Notes: a model not told the origin generated them from the sequence alone. A DNA stretch of 64,000 nucleotides from Paenibacillus sp. FJAT-29882 (GCF_001510645.1 NZ_LMVB01000001.1:248001-312000), one strand, 5' to 3'. Positions 54,171 to 63,010 are shown, numbered from the stretch's first letter. Numbers and translations are program-made.

Positions 54171-54983
54171 ATGTGGAATATTTGGCACTCTGAACTGCGC
54201 ATGACGATACGACAGCGATCTTTTTATTCTTTTTTAGTCTTATGGGTTACTGTACTTTCTCTCTTATTTTTAGTGCAAAGTAGCGCTCCATCCTTATCTG
54301 GATATACAAATATGACTGGAACTGTGGTCAATGTTGCCTTATATATCATTCCGCTTTTCATGTTGATCATTGGTTCCTTTTCTATCGCCAATGAAATGGA
54401 AAATGGACAATGGCGGTTGTTGAATACCTATCCTTTATTTTCTATATCGTACATATCAGGGAAAATAGGTGGTCAATTCACTGCTCAAGCGATCGTGTTT
54501 ACGTTTAGTTATGGAGTTAGCTTGGCAATTGGACTAGTAAGTGGAAATGGTTTTTCTAGTGAATGGCTTCTGTCAATTTACTTTTTTTCTATGAGTCTAA
54601 TTTTTTTCTTTCTCGTCCTTGGTATAACACTTGGATGTATCGTATCGACAAGGTGGCAGGCGTTATCAATATCAGTCATTATTTGGTTTTTCTTAATCAT
54701 GATTTGGCCGACTGCGTTAATTGGTGTTTTAGGTTTGGTCCCTTATCCATGGATTGCCCCGTTAATGAAACTAGCCCTATTTGCCAATCCAGCTGAATTT
54801 ATTCGGGTGTCCTTAGTCATAAACCTTGATGGAGGAGCTGTTTTTGGGCAAGCATATGATTCACTTGTGCCCTATTTAGACCCACCGTATGGAATTCTTA
54901 ATTATATTTTATATTTTATTGGATTTATGGCAATTACATTATTGTTTTCGATGCTCATGCTGGAATGGAGGAAAAGGCGATGA
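54171..54983 (+). CDS. nosY: NosY, ABC permease
   Basis: About 270 residues with six helices (IIPLFMLIIGSFSIANEMENG, characteristic of ABC-2 permeases; ALSISVIIWFFLIMIWPTAL). It pairs with NosF below and interacts with NosD outside. The start is ATG 54171 (MWNIWHSELR) with GAGG seven bases upstream; the longer frame lacks a site. Its TGA overlaps the ATG of nosF. Confidence 0.87.
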   Translation: MWNIWHSELRMTIRQRSFYSFLVLWVTVLSLLFLVQSSAPSLSGYTNMTGTVVNVALYIIPLFMLIIGSFSIANEMENGQWRLLNTYPLFSISYISGKIGGQFTAQAIVFTFSYGVSLAIGLVSGNGFSSEWLLSIYFFSMSLIFFFLVLGITLGCIVSTRWQALSISVIIWFFLIMIWPTALIGVLGLVPYPWIAPLMKLALFANPAEFIRVSLVINLDGGAVFGQAYDSLVPYLDPPYGILNYILYFIGFMAITLLFSMLMLEWRKRR

Positions 54984-55675
54984 CAGGATTAAAAGTGGAA
55001 GATGTCTCGAAAGTTTATAAAAAAAAAACAGCGTTATATCCATGTTCCTTTGAAGCAACGGAGGGGATTTGTGTTGTTTTATGCGGTGGAAATGGTGCTG
55101 GCAAAAGTACATTACTGCAAATCATTGCTGGTATCCTTTCTCCATCAAGTGGCACAACCTCTATTAACGGGAAAGGGATTATCTTAAACCGTGAGAATTA
55201 TTTAACCGAAATTGGTTTTATGCCAGATGATTTCCATGCCCAGGAAATGATGACGATTGAAGAGTTCCTTAATTTTTATGGATCATTCCGGAAAGTGAAA
55301 AAAGATCGAGTAAACGAAGTAATCGATTTGATCGGTCTAGTTGACAAAAAACGTGAGTTAGTAAAAAGCTTATCTAAGGGAATGAGGCAGCGTCTAATAT
55401 TCGGTCAATCAATTTTAGCCAAACCGAATGTCTTGTTATTAGATGAGCCGACAAACGGATTGGATCCCTACTGGGTAAATCGGTTCGTTGAAATTCTTAA
55501 TCAGATTAAAAAAGAAGGCACAATCATTGTTTTTTCTACACATATGATGGATGTAGCAGCTGAGACGGGTGACGTCATTCTATTTATGAAACAAGGGGAA
55601 GTCATTGAGACAATCCATAATGAAAACAAAATAGAAGAGACGACGATGAAGTTGATGAAGCTTCATCGCCAATGA
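54980..55675 (+). CDS. nosF: NosF, ABC ATPase
   Basis: 231 residues: Walker A GGNGAGKST (36-44), signature LSKGMRQR (131-138), Walker B VLLLDEPT (151-158, E156) and the H-loop H188. It energises NosY. The ATG overlaps the nosY stop (ATGA), preceded by GGAGG in the nosY end. Together with NosD, L and Y this is a complete copper maturation set. Confidence 0.9.
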   Translation: MTGLKVEDVSKVYKKKTALYPCSFEATEGICVVLCGGNGAGKSTLLQIIAGILSPSSGTTSINGKGIILNRENYLTEIGFMPDDFHAQEMMTIEEFLNFYGSFRKVKKDRVNEVIDLIGLVDKKRELVKSLSKGMRQRLIFGQSILAKPNVLLLDEPTNGLDPYWVNRFVEILNQIKKEGTIIVFSTHMMDVAAETGDVILFMKQGEVIETIHNENKIEETTMKLMKLHRQ

Positions 55676-55860
55676 GAGTAGCTTAAGCGCTCCTTCCTCA
55701 AGTGGATAAAGCTATTTTTCACCTGTATACCCTGCTGTCGATAAAATCCGCACTTTTACCTGCGGCTAGCAAACCTGTGAAATTCGGTTCTAGTAGTGCT
55801 GCCCCGATTGTTATGCCTGTTTGGATTTTAAAATTAAATAACTTGATTGTCACTTTACAC

Positions 55861-55906
55861 AAGGAGACCGAGGCTGTCCTAATTACAGGACAGCCTCGGT
55901 CTCCTT
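55861..55906 (-). terminator. Terminator of DUF1659/DUF2922 cassette 3
   Basis: Perfect arms AAGGAGACCGAGGCTGTCCT / AGGACAGCCTCGGTCTCCTT around AATTAC; same fold as cassettes 1 and 2 with compensating changes. Confidence 0.92.
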
Positions 55907-55909
55907 TCA

Positions 55910-56128
55910 TTAATTCACTTCATATTCACTCACATTGCGCTCGACAACTCTTACCCCTTTCGCGCTAATGAATGATCCGGACGCTGTTGTGAACACATTG
56001 CTCGCTATGACTGTATCCATAGCTGTTTTCACTTTTTCTACGTCAACCGGTTCAATTGGATCAGCAACGGAAAGTGTTGCTGATTTACCGCCTTCGGTTA
56101 GAAACAATAATTCCAGTGTTTTTGCCAT
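55910..56128 (-). CDS. DUF2922 protein, cassette 3
   Basis: 72 residues, start ATG 56128, same family as cassettes 1 and 2 (MAKTLELLFLTEGGKS...). It is closest to cassette 1 and the likely reference form. Function unknown. Confidence 0.85.
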   Translation of the reverse strand: MAKTLELLFLTEGGKSATLSVADPIEPVDVEKVKTAMDTVIASNVFTTASGSFISAKGVRVVERNVSEYEVN

Positions 56129-56157
56129 TTTCTTCACCCCTTTCTTTCCTTAGAAAA

Positions 56158-56376
56158 TTAATTAGATAGAACAGTTGTCCCGATTTGAGCGACTTTTGCG
56201 AGAGGGTGCATTTGTAACCCTGCGATTGCTTCAGCTGCTGCTAAAATATCATCTGAAGCAGCATCTGTTTTTACATTGGAAAATGATTTACGCTTCACAA
56301 TCGGTATGCCTTTTTCATCCATGCCTGTTTCAAACTCTAAGCGGATCGTTACAGCTTCAAGAATTTCAATTGCCAC
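56158..56376 (-). CDS. DUF1659 protein, cassette 3
   Basis: 72 residues, start GTG 56376 behind AAAGGAGG. It shares almost all residues with cassette 1. Its upstream 90 bases (TATAAG... TTTTTAAAAGG) repeat those of the other two cassettes. First gene of the pair, function unknown. Confidence 0.85.
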   Translation of the reverse strand: MAIEILEAVTIRLEFETGMDEKGIPIVKRKSFSNVKTDAASDDILAAAEAIAGLQMHPLAKVAQIGTTVLSN

Positions 56377-56720
56377 GTTGCTCACCTCCTTTCACTTTCT
56401 TTATAAGCGTTAAAACGAAAAAAGTAGCATTGGTAAAAAAAGTTTTTAAAAGGGATTCTAGATTGAAAGATTGAATTTCAATTTTTTAGAGCGTTAAAGG
56501 AATCCGCCTCAATGGTCGCTTAGAGCCTTAGTTTTGCGGTCTTTTTCGGTGTATTTACTATTTAAATTGACAGAATAATTCAGTTCCCTTATGGTTGAAT
56601 GGAAATAGATGGGGGGGAATGGCTGACGGTAATGTGGAAAGTAAATAACCGCTATTATTTCGCTAACACAAAGGGGAAAGGGAGTAGCATGTTTAGAGAG
56701 AATAGGGAGGAGAACAGGAC

Positions 56721-57632
56721 ATGTGGTTTTTTTTCGCAGGAGCTGCGGCTATTTGCTTCGGGATTAGGGGAATTCTTTATCAATGGACGTCACAAAGACC
56801 GATTGATCGTAATCTATTACTTTTAGGTGTCTACATATCTGGTACTTTGATTGCTTTGATTGGTAATGTTATCGCCAAACAACCTTGGTCAAACGGTGCA
56901 TGGTATGGAGTTTTAATGGGATTGTTTTCATATATAGCCAACGCTTCTATGTATAGAGGGTATGCGGTGGGTAAGGCCTCGATTATTGCTTTATTTTCAG
57001 GACTGCCGCCGCTAGTTGTCGTAATTGTTGCCTATATACTATGGGGAGAGGTTCTATCAACCTGGCAATTAACCGCGTTTTTTATTGTCTTACTAGGCCT
57101 GATCCTTATTAAATATTCACAGGATTTAAAGCTCAATCAGTTAAAAGGGATTCAATGGGGAATTCTAACGATGCTTTTCTTCGGCTTTTCAGATGTGTCC
57201 ATCAAACAATCAACCATTGCTGGCGCAGCTACACTACCTGCATTAATCATCATGTATGTAACCGGAACAGTATTGTTTGGTATTACCTGGGCCATTTCCT
57301 ATGCAAAGAGTAAATCTACTGTTCAGGAAAAAGATCAGTATGAGGAAGCGCCAAACAAGACTACACAACAAAATAACATTCCACACTGGACTTTGAAAAG
57401 AACGTTAGGCTGGGGAATGTTTGTAGGGATTACGAATATAGCGGGCATGATGTTTCTCTTTCCCGCATTCCGCGAAGGGATCACCGGAATTGTTTCGGCC
57501 ATTAGTGCAATGAGCGTTGCACTCGTCATTTTATATGCTCATTTTTATTTGAAAGAAAACATGAGTAAACGTGAAATTACGGGACTTATCGTTACAGTTG
57601 TAGGCATTCTTGTCTTACGTCTAACCTCTTAA
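56721..57632 (+). CDS. EamA/DMT-family transporter
   Basis: 303 residues with ten helices in two EamA halves, split by a Lys/Glu/Gln-rich cytoplasmic insert (about 194-222). The second half has AISAMSVALVILYAHFYLKEN. A sugar or drug export role is possible; the substrate is unknown. GGGAGGAG precedes the ATG. Confidence 0.85.
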   Translation: MWFFFAGAAAICFGIRGILYQWTSQRPIDRNLLLLGVYISGTLIALIGNVIAKQPWSNGAWYGVLMGLFSYIANASMYRGYAVGKASIIALFSGLPPLVVVIVAYILWGEVLSTWQLTAFFIVLLGLILIKYSQDLKLNQLKGIQWGILTMLFFGFSDVSIKQSTIAGAATLPALIIMYVTGTVLFGITWAISYAKSKSTVQEKDQYEEAPNKTTQQNNIPHWTLKRTLGWGMFVGITNIAGMMFLFPAFREGITGIVSAISAMSVALVILYAHFYLKENMSKREITGLIVTVVGILVLRLTS

Positions 57633-58398
57633 ACAAGTACGCAGATAAAATGTTTATTCAAAAAGAGCAAAGTCGTTTAAGAGATGATAGTCTCTTAAGT
57701 TTTAAGTGTAAGGAAAATGAATGGGTAAAACTATTAGATGGAGAAGGTGGTTAAACGTATTAGATATAAACTGATCATGATTCAGCATTAAAGGACGGTC
57801 TGGAACGGTATTCGATTTATAATCGTAACGTAAAATATGAAATTGGTTTAGAGAAAAGAAGTAAAGGTTGAGATGAAAAGTCGATGTTACAAGAATCGCT
57901 CAATATGGAAGTATACACAAGATAAATCGAGAAGTAATGGGCTAAAGTGAAGAGCGAACCGTGCTTAAACGTACAGATACAAGCAGCATTATGATTGCAG
58001 CAAAGTGAAAAAAAGAAAAAAGCTTGCAGAGTGGTCAGATTGAGACCTGTCCTGCAAGCTTTTTTTGAACTAGAAACAAAAGATAAAGAATTTTCGTGAA
58101 AAAAAGAAAAATTTTACAAACAATTAATAATGTTGGGATTTAAAGTAAAAAAATATAAAGAATTAGTAGGTGAAAACGCTGCATTTCATTAAAATATCGG
58201 GAATTGAATACAGAAAATTTATAATATAAATCAACGGATTAAATATGTCAAGAATTAGAAAATAAAACGAGTTGAGTTTTAAAGAGTTTAAAGGGAATTT
58301 CTCCATTTAGTAATTGAGAGAGTTTTACAAAAAGAGTGCTTCATAGGATAATAGGAAAAGATAACCATTACATTAGTTGGATAAAAGAGGTGTGCGAC
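57633..58398. other. Intergenic region between the EamA and DndB-like genes
   Basis: Some coding-like fragments are broken by stops (for example SRLRDDSLLSFKCKENEWVK near 57673). The strong terminator at 58017 lies here. The promoter of the DndB-like operon must lie in the last 300 bases, which are very AT-rich. Confidence 0.4.
58017..58066 (+). terminator. Strong terminator
   Basis: AAAAAGCTTGCAG / CTGCAAGCTTTTTTT with an inner AGTGGTC / GACCTGT pairing. Confidence 0.88.
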
Positions 58399-59490
58399 AT
58401 GACATATCAAGAAATGAAAGTTACAATACCTGGTAAATGTTTCCGATCTTTTGGGAGAAAAGTCTTGATTTCGCAAATTAAATTCCAGACATTGCAAGCG
58501 ATTTTTGAGATTGATCAAGAGGTTCAAAGAAAGTTAGATGTAAAGCGAAAATTTGAAATACGGGATTTTATTATTCAAACATTGGAGGAAAATGATTTCT
58601 ATTTCTCGCCATTTATCTTCTCTAGTAGAGGAAACATTGTCGAAACCGATGGAGGTGGCGAACTTTCAGATGGATGTAAAGTATATATACTTGATGGTCA
58701 GCACAGAACTGCAGGATTGATTGCGGCGATTACTCACCTGCAAGGCTTACAAGAAACGGCAGAACTAATGGATAATCAAATGGAATTAAGGAAAGTTCAA
58801 GCACAAATAAACAAGTTGAAGGGATACCCGATTAGCGTCCAAATTTATCTCGACTTAGACAAGCAAGAGGAGCAGCAACTTTTTTCAGATTTAAATACAA
58901 AAAGAAAAGAACCGCATTTAGGCTTGGTGATGCAGTATGATCAGCGAGACCATTATGCAGACATTACACGGCAAATTGCAAGCCGCTTGGCATCTAAAAT
59001 GGAGATTGAAGATAAACTATCACGGATTTCGATGAGCAACTCGGCGCTTACTTCCCTCACAATCATGAGACGCTGTTTGCTTGCTCTTTTCGATGGAAAC
59101 TTAACGGTTAGTACAAAACGGGTCAAGCTCGGAGGACTTACGAATGAAGAAGCTGTTACAATCGGAACGGCATTTTTTGAAACTTGGCTCACGATTTTCC
59201 CGAGGAATCCAGCGAATCGAAAGAAATTCACATCTGGCTATAGCGGTATCCAAATAGCACTTGGTTTGACAGCTTTTCTATTGCATAAACATCATAAACT
59301 CACCTACGAAGAAGCATTGCAGCAGATGGAGAAACTTCAAATATATTGTACATGGAAGCATGATGATCCACACTATCCTCACATCTACGACCAGCAAAAG
59401 AAACGAATCAATAATCACTCAAGAACGACAAGCATGCAAAAAACAGCGATAGCATTTTGCGACAGTTTGGAAAAAGAAAGGACATGGTAG
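58399..59490 (+). CDS. DndB-like DGQHR-domain protein A
   Basis: 363 residues. The DGQHR signature (D99-R103, YILDGQHRTAGLI) and the paired LYLDLN-type motif (LFSDLNTKRKEP at 161-172) mark the DndB/DGQHR fold, related to ParB-like domains. In known dnd systems DndB is the regulator of phosphorothioate modification, but DndA, C, D and E are absent here. The start is ATG 58399 with AAGAGGTG six bases upstream; the longer frame has no site. It is followed, one base after its stop, by a second diverged member. Confidence 0.8.
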   Translation: MTYQEMKVTIPGKCFRSFGRKVLISQIKFQTLQAIFEIDQEVQRKLDVKRKFEIRDFIIQTLEENDFYFSPFIFSSRGNIVETDGGGELSDGCKVYILDGQHRTAGLIAAITHLQGLQETAELMDNQMELRKVQAQINKLKGYPISVQIYLDLDKQEEQQLFSDLNTKRKEPHLGLVMQYDQRDHYADITRQIASRLASKMEIEDKLSRISMSNSALTSLTIMRRCLLALFDGNLTVSTKRVKLGGLTNEEAVTIGTAFFETWLTIFPRNPANRKKFTSGYSGIQIALGLTAFLLHKHHKLTYEEALQQMEKLQIYCTWKHDDPHYPHIYDQQKKRINNHSRTTSMQKTAIAFCDSLEKERTW

Positions 59491-59491
59491 G

Positions 59492-60535
59492 ATGAACCTT
59501 CAGGAATTACGTACAAAAAAAAGAAGCATGACTTCCTTTTCTATCGAAGAGCTAATCTCTCTCGTTCGAAATGGCCAAATACAGGTAAGAGAGACAGATC
59601 AGACAAGGGTCCGCTCTATCAGAAATTATTTATTGGAAAACGCCCTAACAGAAAATATTTATATTCCACCATTGATTGTGAACTTGGAGGAAGGAGAAAT
59701 TAACGATTCATCTACAATGAAACTCTCAATTATTGACGGTTCACAAAGAATGAAAGCCTTCGTACAGCTAGAGGACAGCATTTTCAAAGCGTTAAAGTCA
59801 TTTGATGATACGAAGGTAGAACAAGCCTATAAGCTGAAATACCTCATCAAAGAAACGCATATCGCACTCCAAGTATTTGAAAACCTCTCAGAAGCAGAAG
59901 CAGCGCAGCTTTACCTTGATGTGAATTTAAAAGGCAAGAAAGTAGCTCTCTCTAAGCGGATATCTTTTGATTCCCGGAACCATTTGAATGTCATCACAAA
60001 TCAAGTGTTGCAAAGTCATTCAAATTTAAAAATAGCCGGTGTAGAGTTGGAAAAACAAAACATTATCCGACCAAAAAATAAAAATTTAGTTTCGCTATCC
60101 CAGTTAAGGCAAATCGTTGGTATTTTCATCACCGGTCACTTCGCAACGAACATTGAAGACAAGATCAAAACAACATATTTACAAAACGGGGAATACCTCC
60201 AACTCATCCACCTTTGGCTTGACCAACTCTTTAAGCTATGTCCGCCAGAGGAAATCGGTGACTATCAACAGTCTATGTTAGCAAGCTACCCAATCCTAAC
60301 CGCCGTCGCTCAATTTGCCAACGACCAAATGGAGAATCAGCCCTTCACAAATCGACAAGAATACATCGTGAAGAGGATGGAGAGTTTACAGGATGTAGAT
60401 TGGACACCGGATAATCCAATCTGGAGAGAAGTATTTAGTGGAACGATGAAAGGACGAAAGCCACTATTTTATCTGGCCAATGACAAAAGCAATATGAAAA
60501 AACTAAGAACTTGGCTTTATTCTTGTGGGAGGTGA
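59492..60535 (+). CDS. DndB-like DGQHR-domain protein B
   Basis: 347 residues. The signature reads DGSQR (82-86, IIDGSQRMKAFV), and QLYLDVNLKGKK (139-150) is the second motif. It is clearly related to protein A but differs in length, in the signature and over most of its sequence. The start ATG lies one base past protein A's stop, so translation is coupled and the two probably form a complex. The operon ends at the hairpin at 60573. Confidence 0.78.
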   Translation: MNLQELRTKKRSMTSFSIEELISLVRNGQIQVRETDQTRVRSIRNYLLENALTENIYIPPLIVNLEEGEINDSSTMKLSIIDGSQRMKAFVQLEDSIFKALKSFDDTKVEQAYKLKYLIKETHIALQVFENLSEAEAAQLYLDVNLKGKKVALSKRISFDSRNHLNVITNQVLQSHSNLKIAGVELEKQNIIRPKNKNLVSLSQLRQIVGIFITGHFATNIEDKIKTTYLQNGEYLQLIHLWLDQLFKLCPPEEIGDYQQSMLASYPILTAVAQFANDQMENQPFTNRQEYIVKRMESLQDVDWTPDNPIWREVFSGTMKGRKPLFYLANDKSNMKKLRTWLYSCGR

Positions 60536-60572
60536 GGATCATCTGAAAATGGAAAAAAATACAAAAAAATAA

Positions 60573-60609
60573 CCCATGAGCAAGGGTCCTGGAAGACGTT
60601 GCTCATGGG
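60573..60609 (+). terminator. Terminator of the DndB-like operon
   Basis: CCCATGAGCAA / TTGCTCATGGG, perfect 11-base stem with short GTTT tail. Confidence 0.8.
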
Positions 60610-60811
60610 CGTTTCAGTCAGGATGAATCCTGTCTTATTGTCTAGTATACCTTTTTTTAATCATTAGTAAAGAATTGGCGATTAAAAAGGAAAACAGATC
60701 AAGTAGAGAAAGTGTATTGTGTATGGATGATAGAAATGAAGGATTGGGTTTAGCTAATAAATCGGAACAAAGGAACGTGTGAATAATCAATCACCTAAAT
60801 GAGGAGTGTCA

Positions 60812-61393
60812 ATGATGTTCAGTAAACGATTCTATATAATAAACAGAGAAACAGTATGCTTATTTTCCGAATATGACAAGCAAGGAAATGAAAATACAAG
60901 GGTAATAGAGGGAAAAGAATTTATCCTTGTTAAAAAGCCAGTTAAAGATGTACTCGAGGAATCCTTTAACTATTATGCACGCGATTTAGATGGGGCCATA
61001 GTAGGAGCACGTTCGATTCTTGGCGGGAAATACTTTTTACCAGTTGCACTGAATGCCGAGCATGGGATTATTCTAGCTCCTTTCCATACATCAAATAGTA
61101 AAAAGAAAATCTGGATTGTTACTCCAAAAATCATTAGACCTGAAGTAATTTCTAATAAAAAAACAATTTTACACTTAATGCATGGACACAGCATTACTAT
61201 TTTACTAAAAAGTGAACAAGTCGATAAACGGCGCGGCTACGCAGCTGTGCTTCAGATTACTTTACAAGTACGTCATACGATTGAAAAAAGCAGGACTTTA
61301 CTATATGAACCAGGTAGCGGCCTTACAATAATAGAAGAAAAGGGAGAATATAACTTGCATTTGAGAAAAGAGGGGAAGGAAGAAGAGGAATAA
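60812..61393 (+). CDS. ComK-like competence regulator
   Basis: About 193 residues resembling ComK: an N-terminal YIINRETVCLFSEYDKQGNE, the central ESFNYYARDLDGAIVGARSI at the place of ComK's GSSYAGRK loop, and ILAPFHTSNSKKKIWIVTPKII at the place of FPTLSS...WI. ComK activates DNA-uptake genes by binding AT-rich boxes. The similarity is moderate, and this may be a second, non-canonical comK. The start is ATG 60812 or 60815, just past GAGGAG. Confidence 0.7.
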   Translation: MMFSKRFYIINRETVCLFSEYDKQGNENTRVIEGKEFILVKKPVKDVLEESFNYYARDLDGAIVGARSILGGKYFLPVALNAEHGIILAPFHTSNSKKKIWIVTPKIIRPEVISNKKTILHLMHGHSITILLKSEQVDKRRGYAAVLQITLQVRHTIEKSRTLLYEPGSGLTIIEEKGEYNLHLRKEGKEEEE

Positions 61394-61409
61394 AATAGAC
61401 GGAGGAGGA

Positions 61410-61444
61410 TACCCCAAAAGGGTAACGGGTTCTCTTTTGGGGTG
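61410..61444 (+). terminator. Terminator of the comK-like gene
   Basis: ACCCCAAAAG / CTTTTGGGGT, perfect ten-base stem. Confidence 0.75.
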
Positions 61445-61537
61445 CAAACATTGCAAATCACATCACATTTTTTGTCACTAATATCAATGCAATTCTCAAT
61501 GGAATTCTGTAATTAAATAACAATAATAAACGCAGAG

Positions 61538-61563
61538 AAGGGATAGCTTAATCGGTATCCCTT
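61538..61563 (-). terminator. Terminator of the DUF2975-XRE operon
   Basis: AAGGGATA / TATCCCTT stem downstream of the XRE stop codon; read on the minus strand a CTCTGCGTTTATT tail follows. Confidence 0.55.
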
Positions 61564-61619
61564 CATCTTAATTTCACTATCTAATCCCATTGGTTGAAGA
61601 AAGTTGTTGTCTGTTTTTA

Positions 61620-61835
61620 TTAAGTGTCTTCGTCGCTTTTGTACTCCAAAATATCACCGGGCTGACAATCCAAAGTCTTACATATCGCTTCTAATGTTGA
61701 AAAACGAATCGCTTTTGCTTTCCCATTTTTCAGAATGGAAATATTCGCCATGGTAATTCCAACCCTCTCCGAAAGCTCCGTTACGCTCATTTTTCGTTTT
61801 GCTAACATCACATCAATATTAATAATAATTGCCAT
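61620..61835 (-). CDS. Small XRE-family regulator (YozG-like)
   Basis: 71 residues, almost entirely one HTH (MSVTELSERVGITMANISILKNGKAKAIRFSTLEA). It resembles the stand-alone Cro/CI-type proteins that accompany DUF2975 membrane proteins. GAGGTGG lies before the ATG at 61835. It is the last gene of a three-gene operon and probably autoregulates it. Confidence 0.83.
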   Translation of the reverse strand: MAIIINIDVMLAKRKMSVTELSERVGITMANISILKNGKAKAIRFSTLEAICKTLDCQPGDILEYKSDEDT

Positions 61836-61845
61836 ATCATCCACC

Positions 61846-62325
61846 TCAGACCGTCAAATCATTTTCTGATTTTATGTTAATCGCTTCTTGTAGAAGCCGT
61901 TGGAGGATAGCAGCAAAAACGGCGATAACCAACGAAGCAAAAATGATGATGAGTCCCATTAATCCAATAGGAGGGTCCATTTTCTTCGCTATAAAATGAA
62001 AGAGTGGCATACCTAATACATACAAACCACTGATTGTAATCGCACAGCACTTTATGTTCTTTAACGCCTTTACAGATAATTCCGAGAACGCTGTGCTCTC
62101 GTCAATGTACCGTAATAGATTGAAAGCCTGATAGAGAGCAAAGTAAAAAGGTACAGCCGCTCCGTACATCACGATGAAAACGAGATATTTCATTGAGGCA
62201 ATATTTGGATACAATTTTGCTGCGAAAATCGCCATATGAGGCACTAAAAATATGCACAATGCAAGAACTGAGATTCCCATAAAAATAACAGCTAGCTTTA
62301 AAAAGAGTGTCGTAACTTGTTTCAT
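61846..62325 (-). CDS. DUF2975 membrane protein B
   Basis: About 159 residues with four helices (LKLAVIFMGISVLALCIFLV; YLVFIVMYGAAVPFYFALYQAF; an IDESTAFSELSVKALKNIKCC segment between; LMGLIIIFASLVIAVFA). The start ATG 62325 follows GAGGTATT; the longer frame would overlap the upstream gene. Paralogue of the gene at 62363. Confidence 0.82.
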   Translation of the reverse strand: MKQVTTLFLKLAVIFMGISVLALCIFLVPHMAIFAAKLYPNIASMKYLVFIVMYGAAVPFYFALYQAFNLLRYIDESTAFSELSVKALKNIKCCAITISGLYVLGMPLFHFIAKKMDPPIGLMGLIIIFASLVIAVFAAILQRLLQEAINIKSENDLTV

Positions 62326-62362
62326 AATAAATACCTCGTTAATTAAATTTTTTTTCAAACCG

Positions 62363-62848
62363 TTAATCATTTTTTGACTTAATATCTGGGACATTTTTTA
62401 ATGGCTTTTGAAGGGCATCCACAATGGCTGCGATGATACTTGTTGCTAAAATACCCATTAGACTTAGTGATATAGGACCTGCTGGGTCGTCTCCTGTGAT
62501 TTTAGCAAGCACCTTTAAGCTTACTATTCCTAACAGAATGAGGAAAATAACTGTAAAAGCACATTTTTTTATAACCTTCAAAGATTTAAGGGATAATTCA
62601 GAGAAAGCATTGTTTTTTTCGATATAGGTTAGTAGTTTAAATGCTTGATACAACGCAACAGAAAACGTAATACAGAATCCATATGCACATACTAAAAAGG
62701 GGATTAGGAAATAAGCTGTATCTGGATGTACCTTTGCATCTTTAATGGCTATCTCAGGCAACCAATAGATACATAAAGCAAGCATCGCAATTCCAATCAG
62801 AAAAATAATTACCTTTAAGAAAGTGGTTGAACCTTGTTTAACATTCAT
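62363..62848 (-). CDS. DUF2975 membrane protein A
   Basis: 161 residues with four helices and the same NAFSELSLKSLKVIKKCA loop as protein B. The two are tandem duplicates that have since diverged. GAGGTG precedes the ATG. This is the first gene of the operon; function unknown. Confidence 0.82.
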   Translation of the reverse strand: MNVKQGSTTFLKVIIFLIGIAMLALCIYWLPEIAIKDAKVHPDTAYFLIPFLVCAYGFCITFSVALYQAFKLLTYIEKNNAFSELSLKSLKVIKKCAFTVIFLILLGIVSLKVLAKITGDDPAGPISLSLMGILATSIIAAIVDALQKPLKNVPDIKSKND

Positions 62849-62980
62849 TTAAAGCACCTCACTGATTTAATAATAAAATGACTTTAACATATAATTTATT
62901 GTTTTACAATAAACTCATATCGTTTTTAATTATATTATTATTGTTATTATTATATCCTTTTAATTTTGACAAAAATAAAA

Positions 62981-63010
62981 AGCATTTCTCATTACAAAGA
63001 AATGCTCTTA
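62981..63010. terminator. Hairpin terminator
   Basis: AGCATTTCT / AGAAATGCT followed by CTTATTTT. Confidence 0.7.

Noticed and set aside
55719..55910. Coding-like frames between nosF and cassette 3
   Set aside because: Frames on both strands look faintly coding (plus: VKFGSSSAAPIVMPVWILKL), but no start signal or recognised family supports either.
58399..60535. A full dnd phosphorothioate system
   Set aside because: Only DndB-like proteins are present; DndA/C/D/E are not seen in the window.
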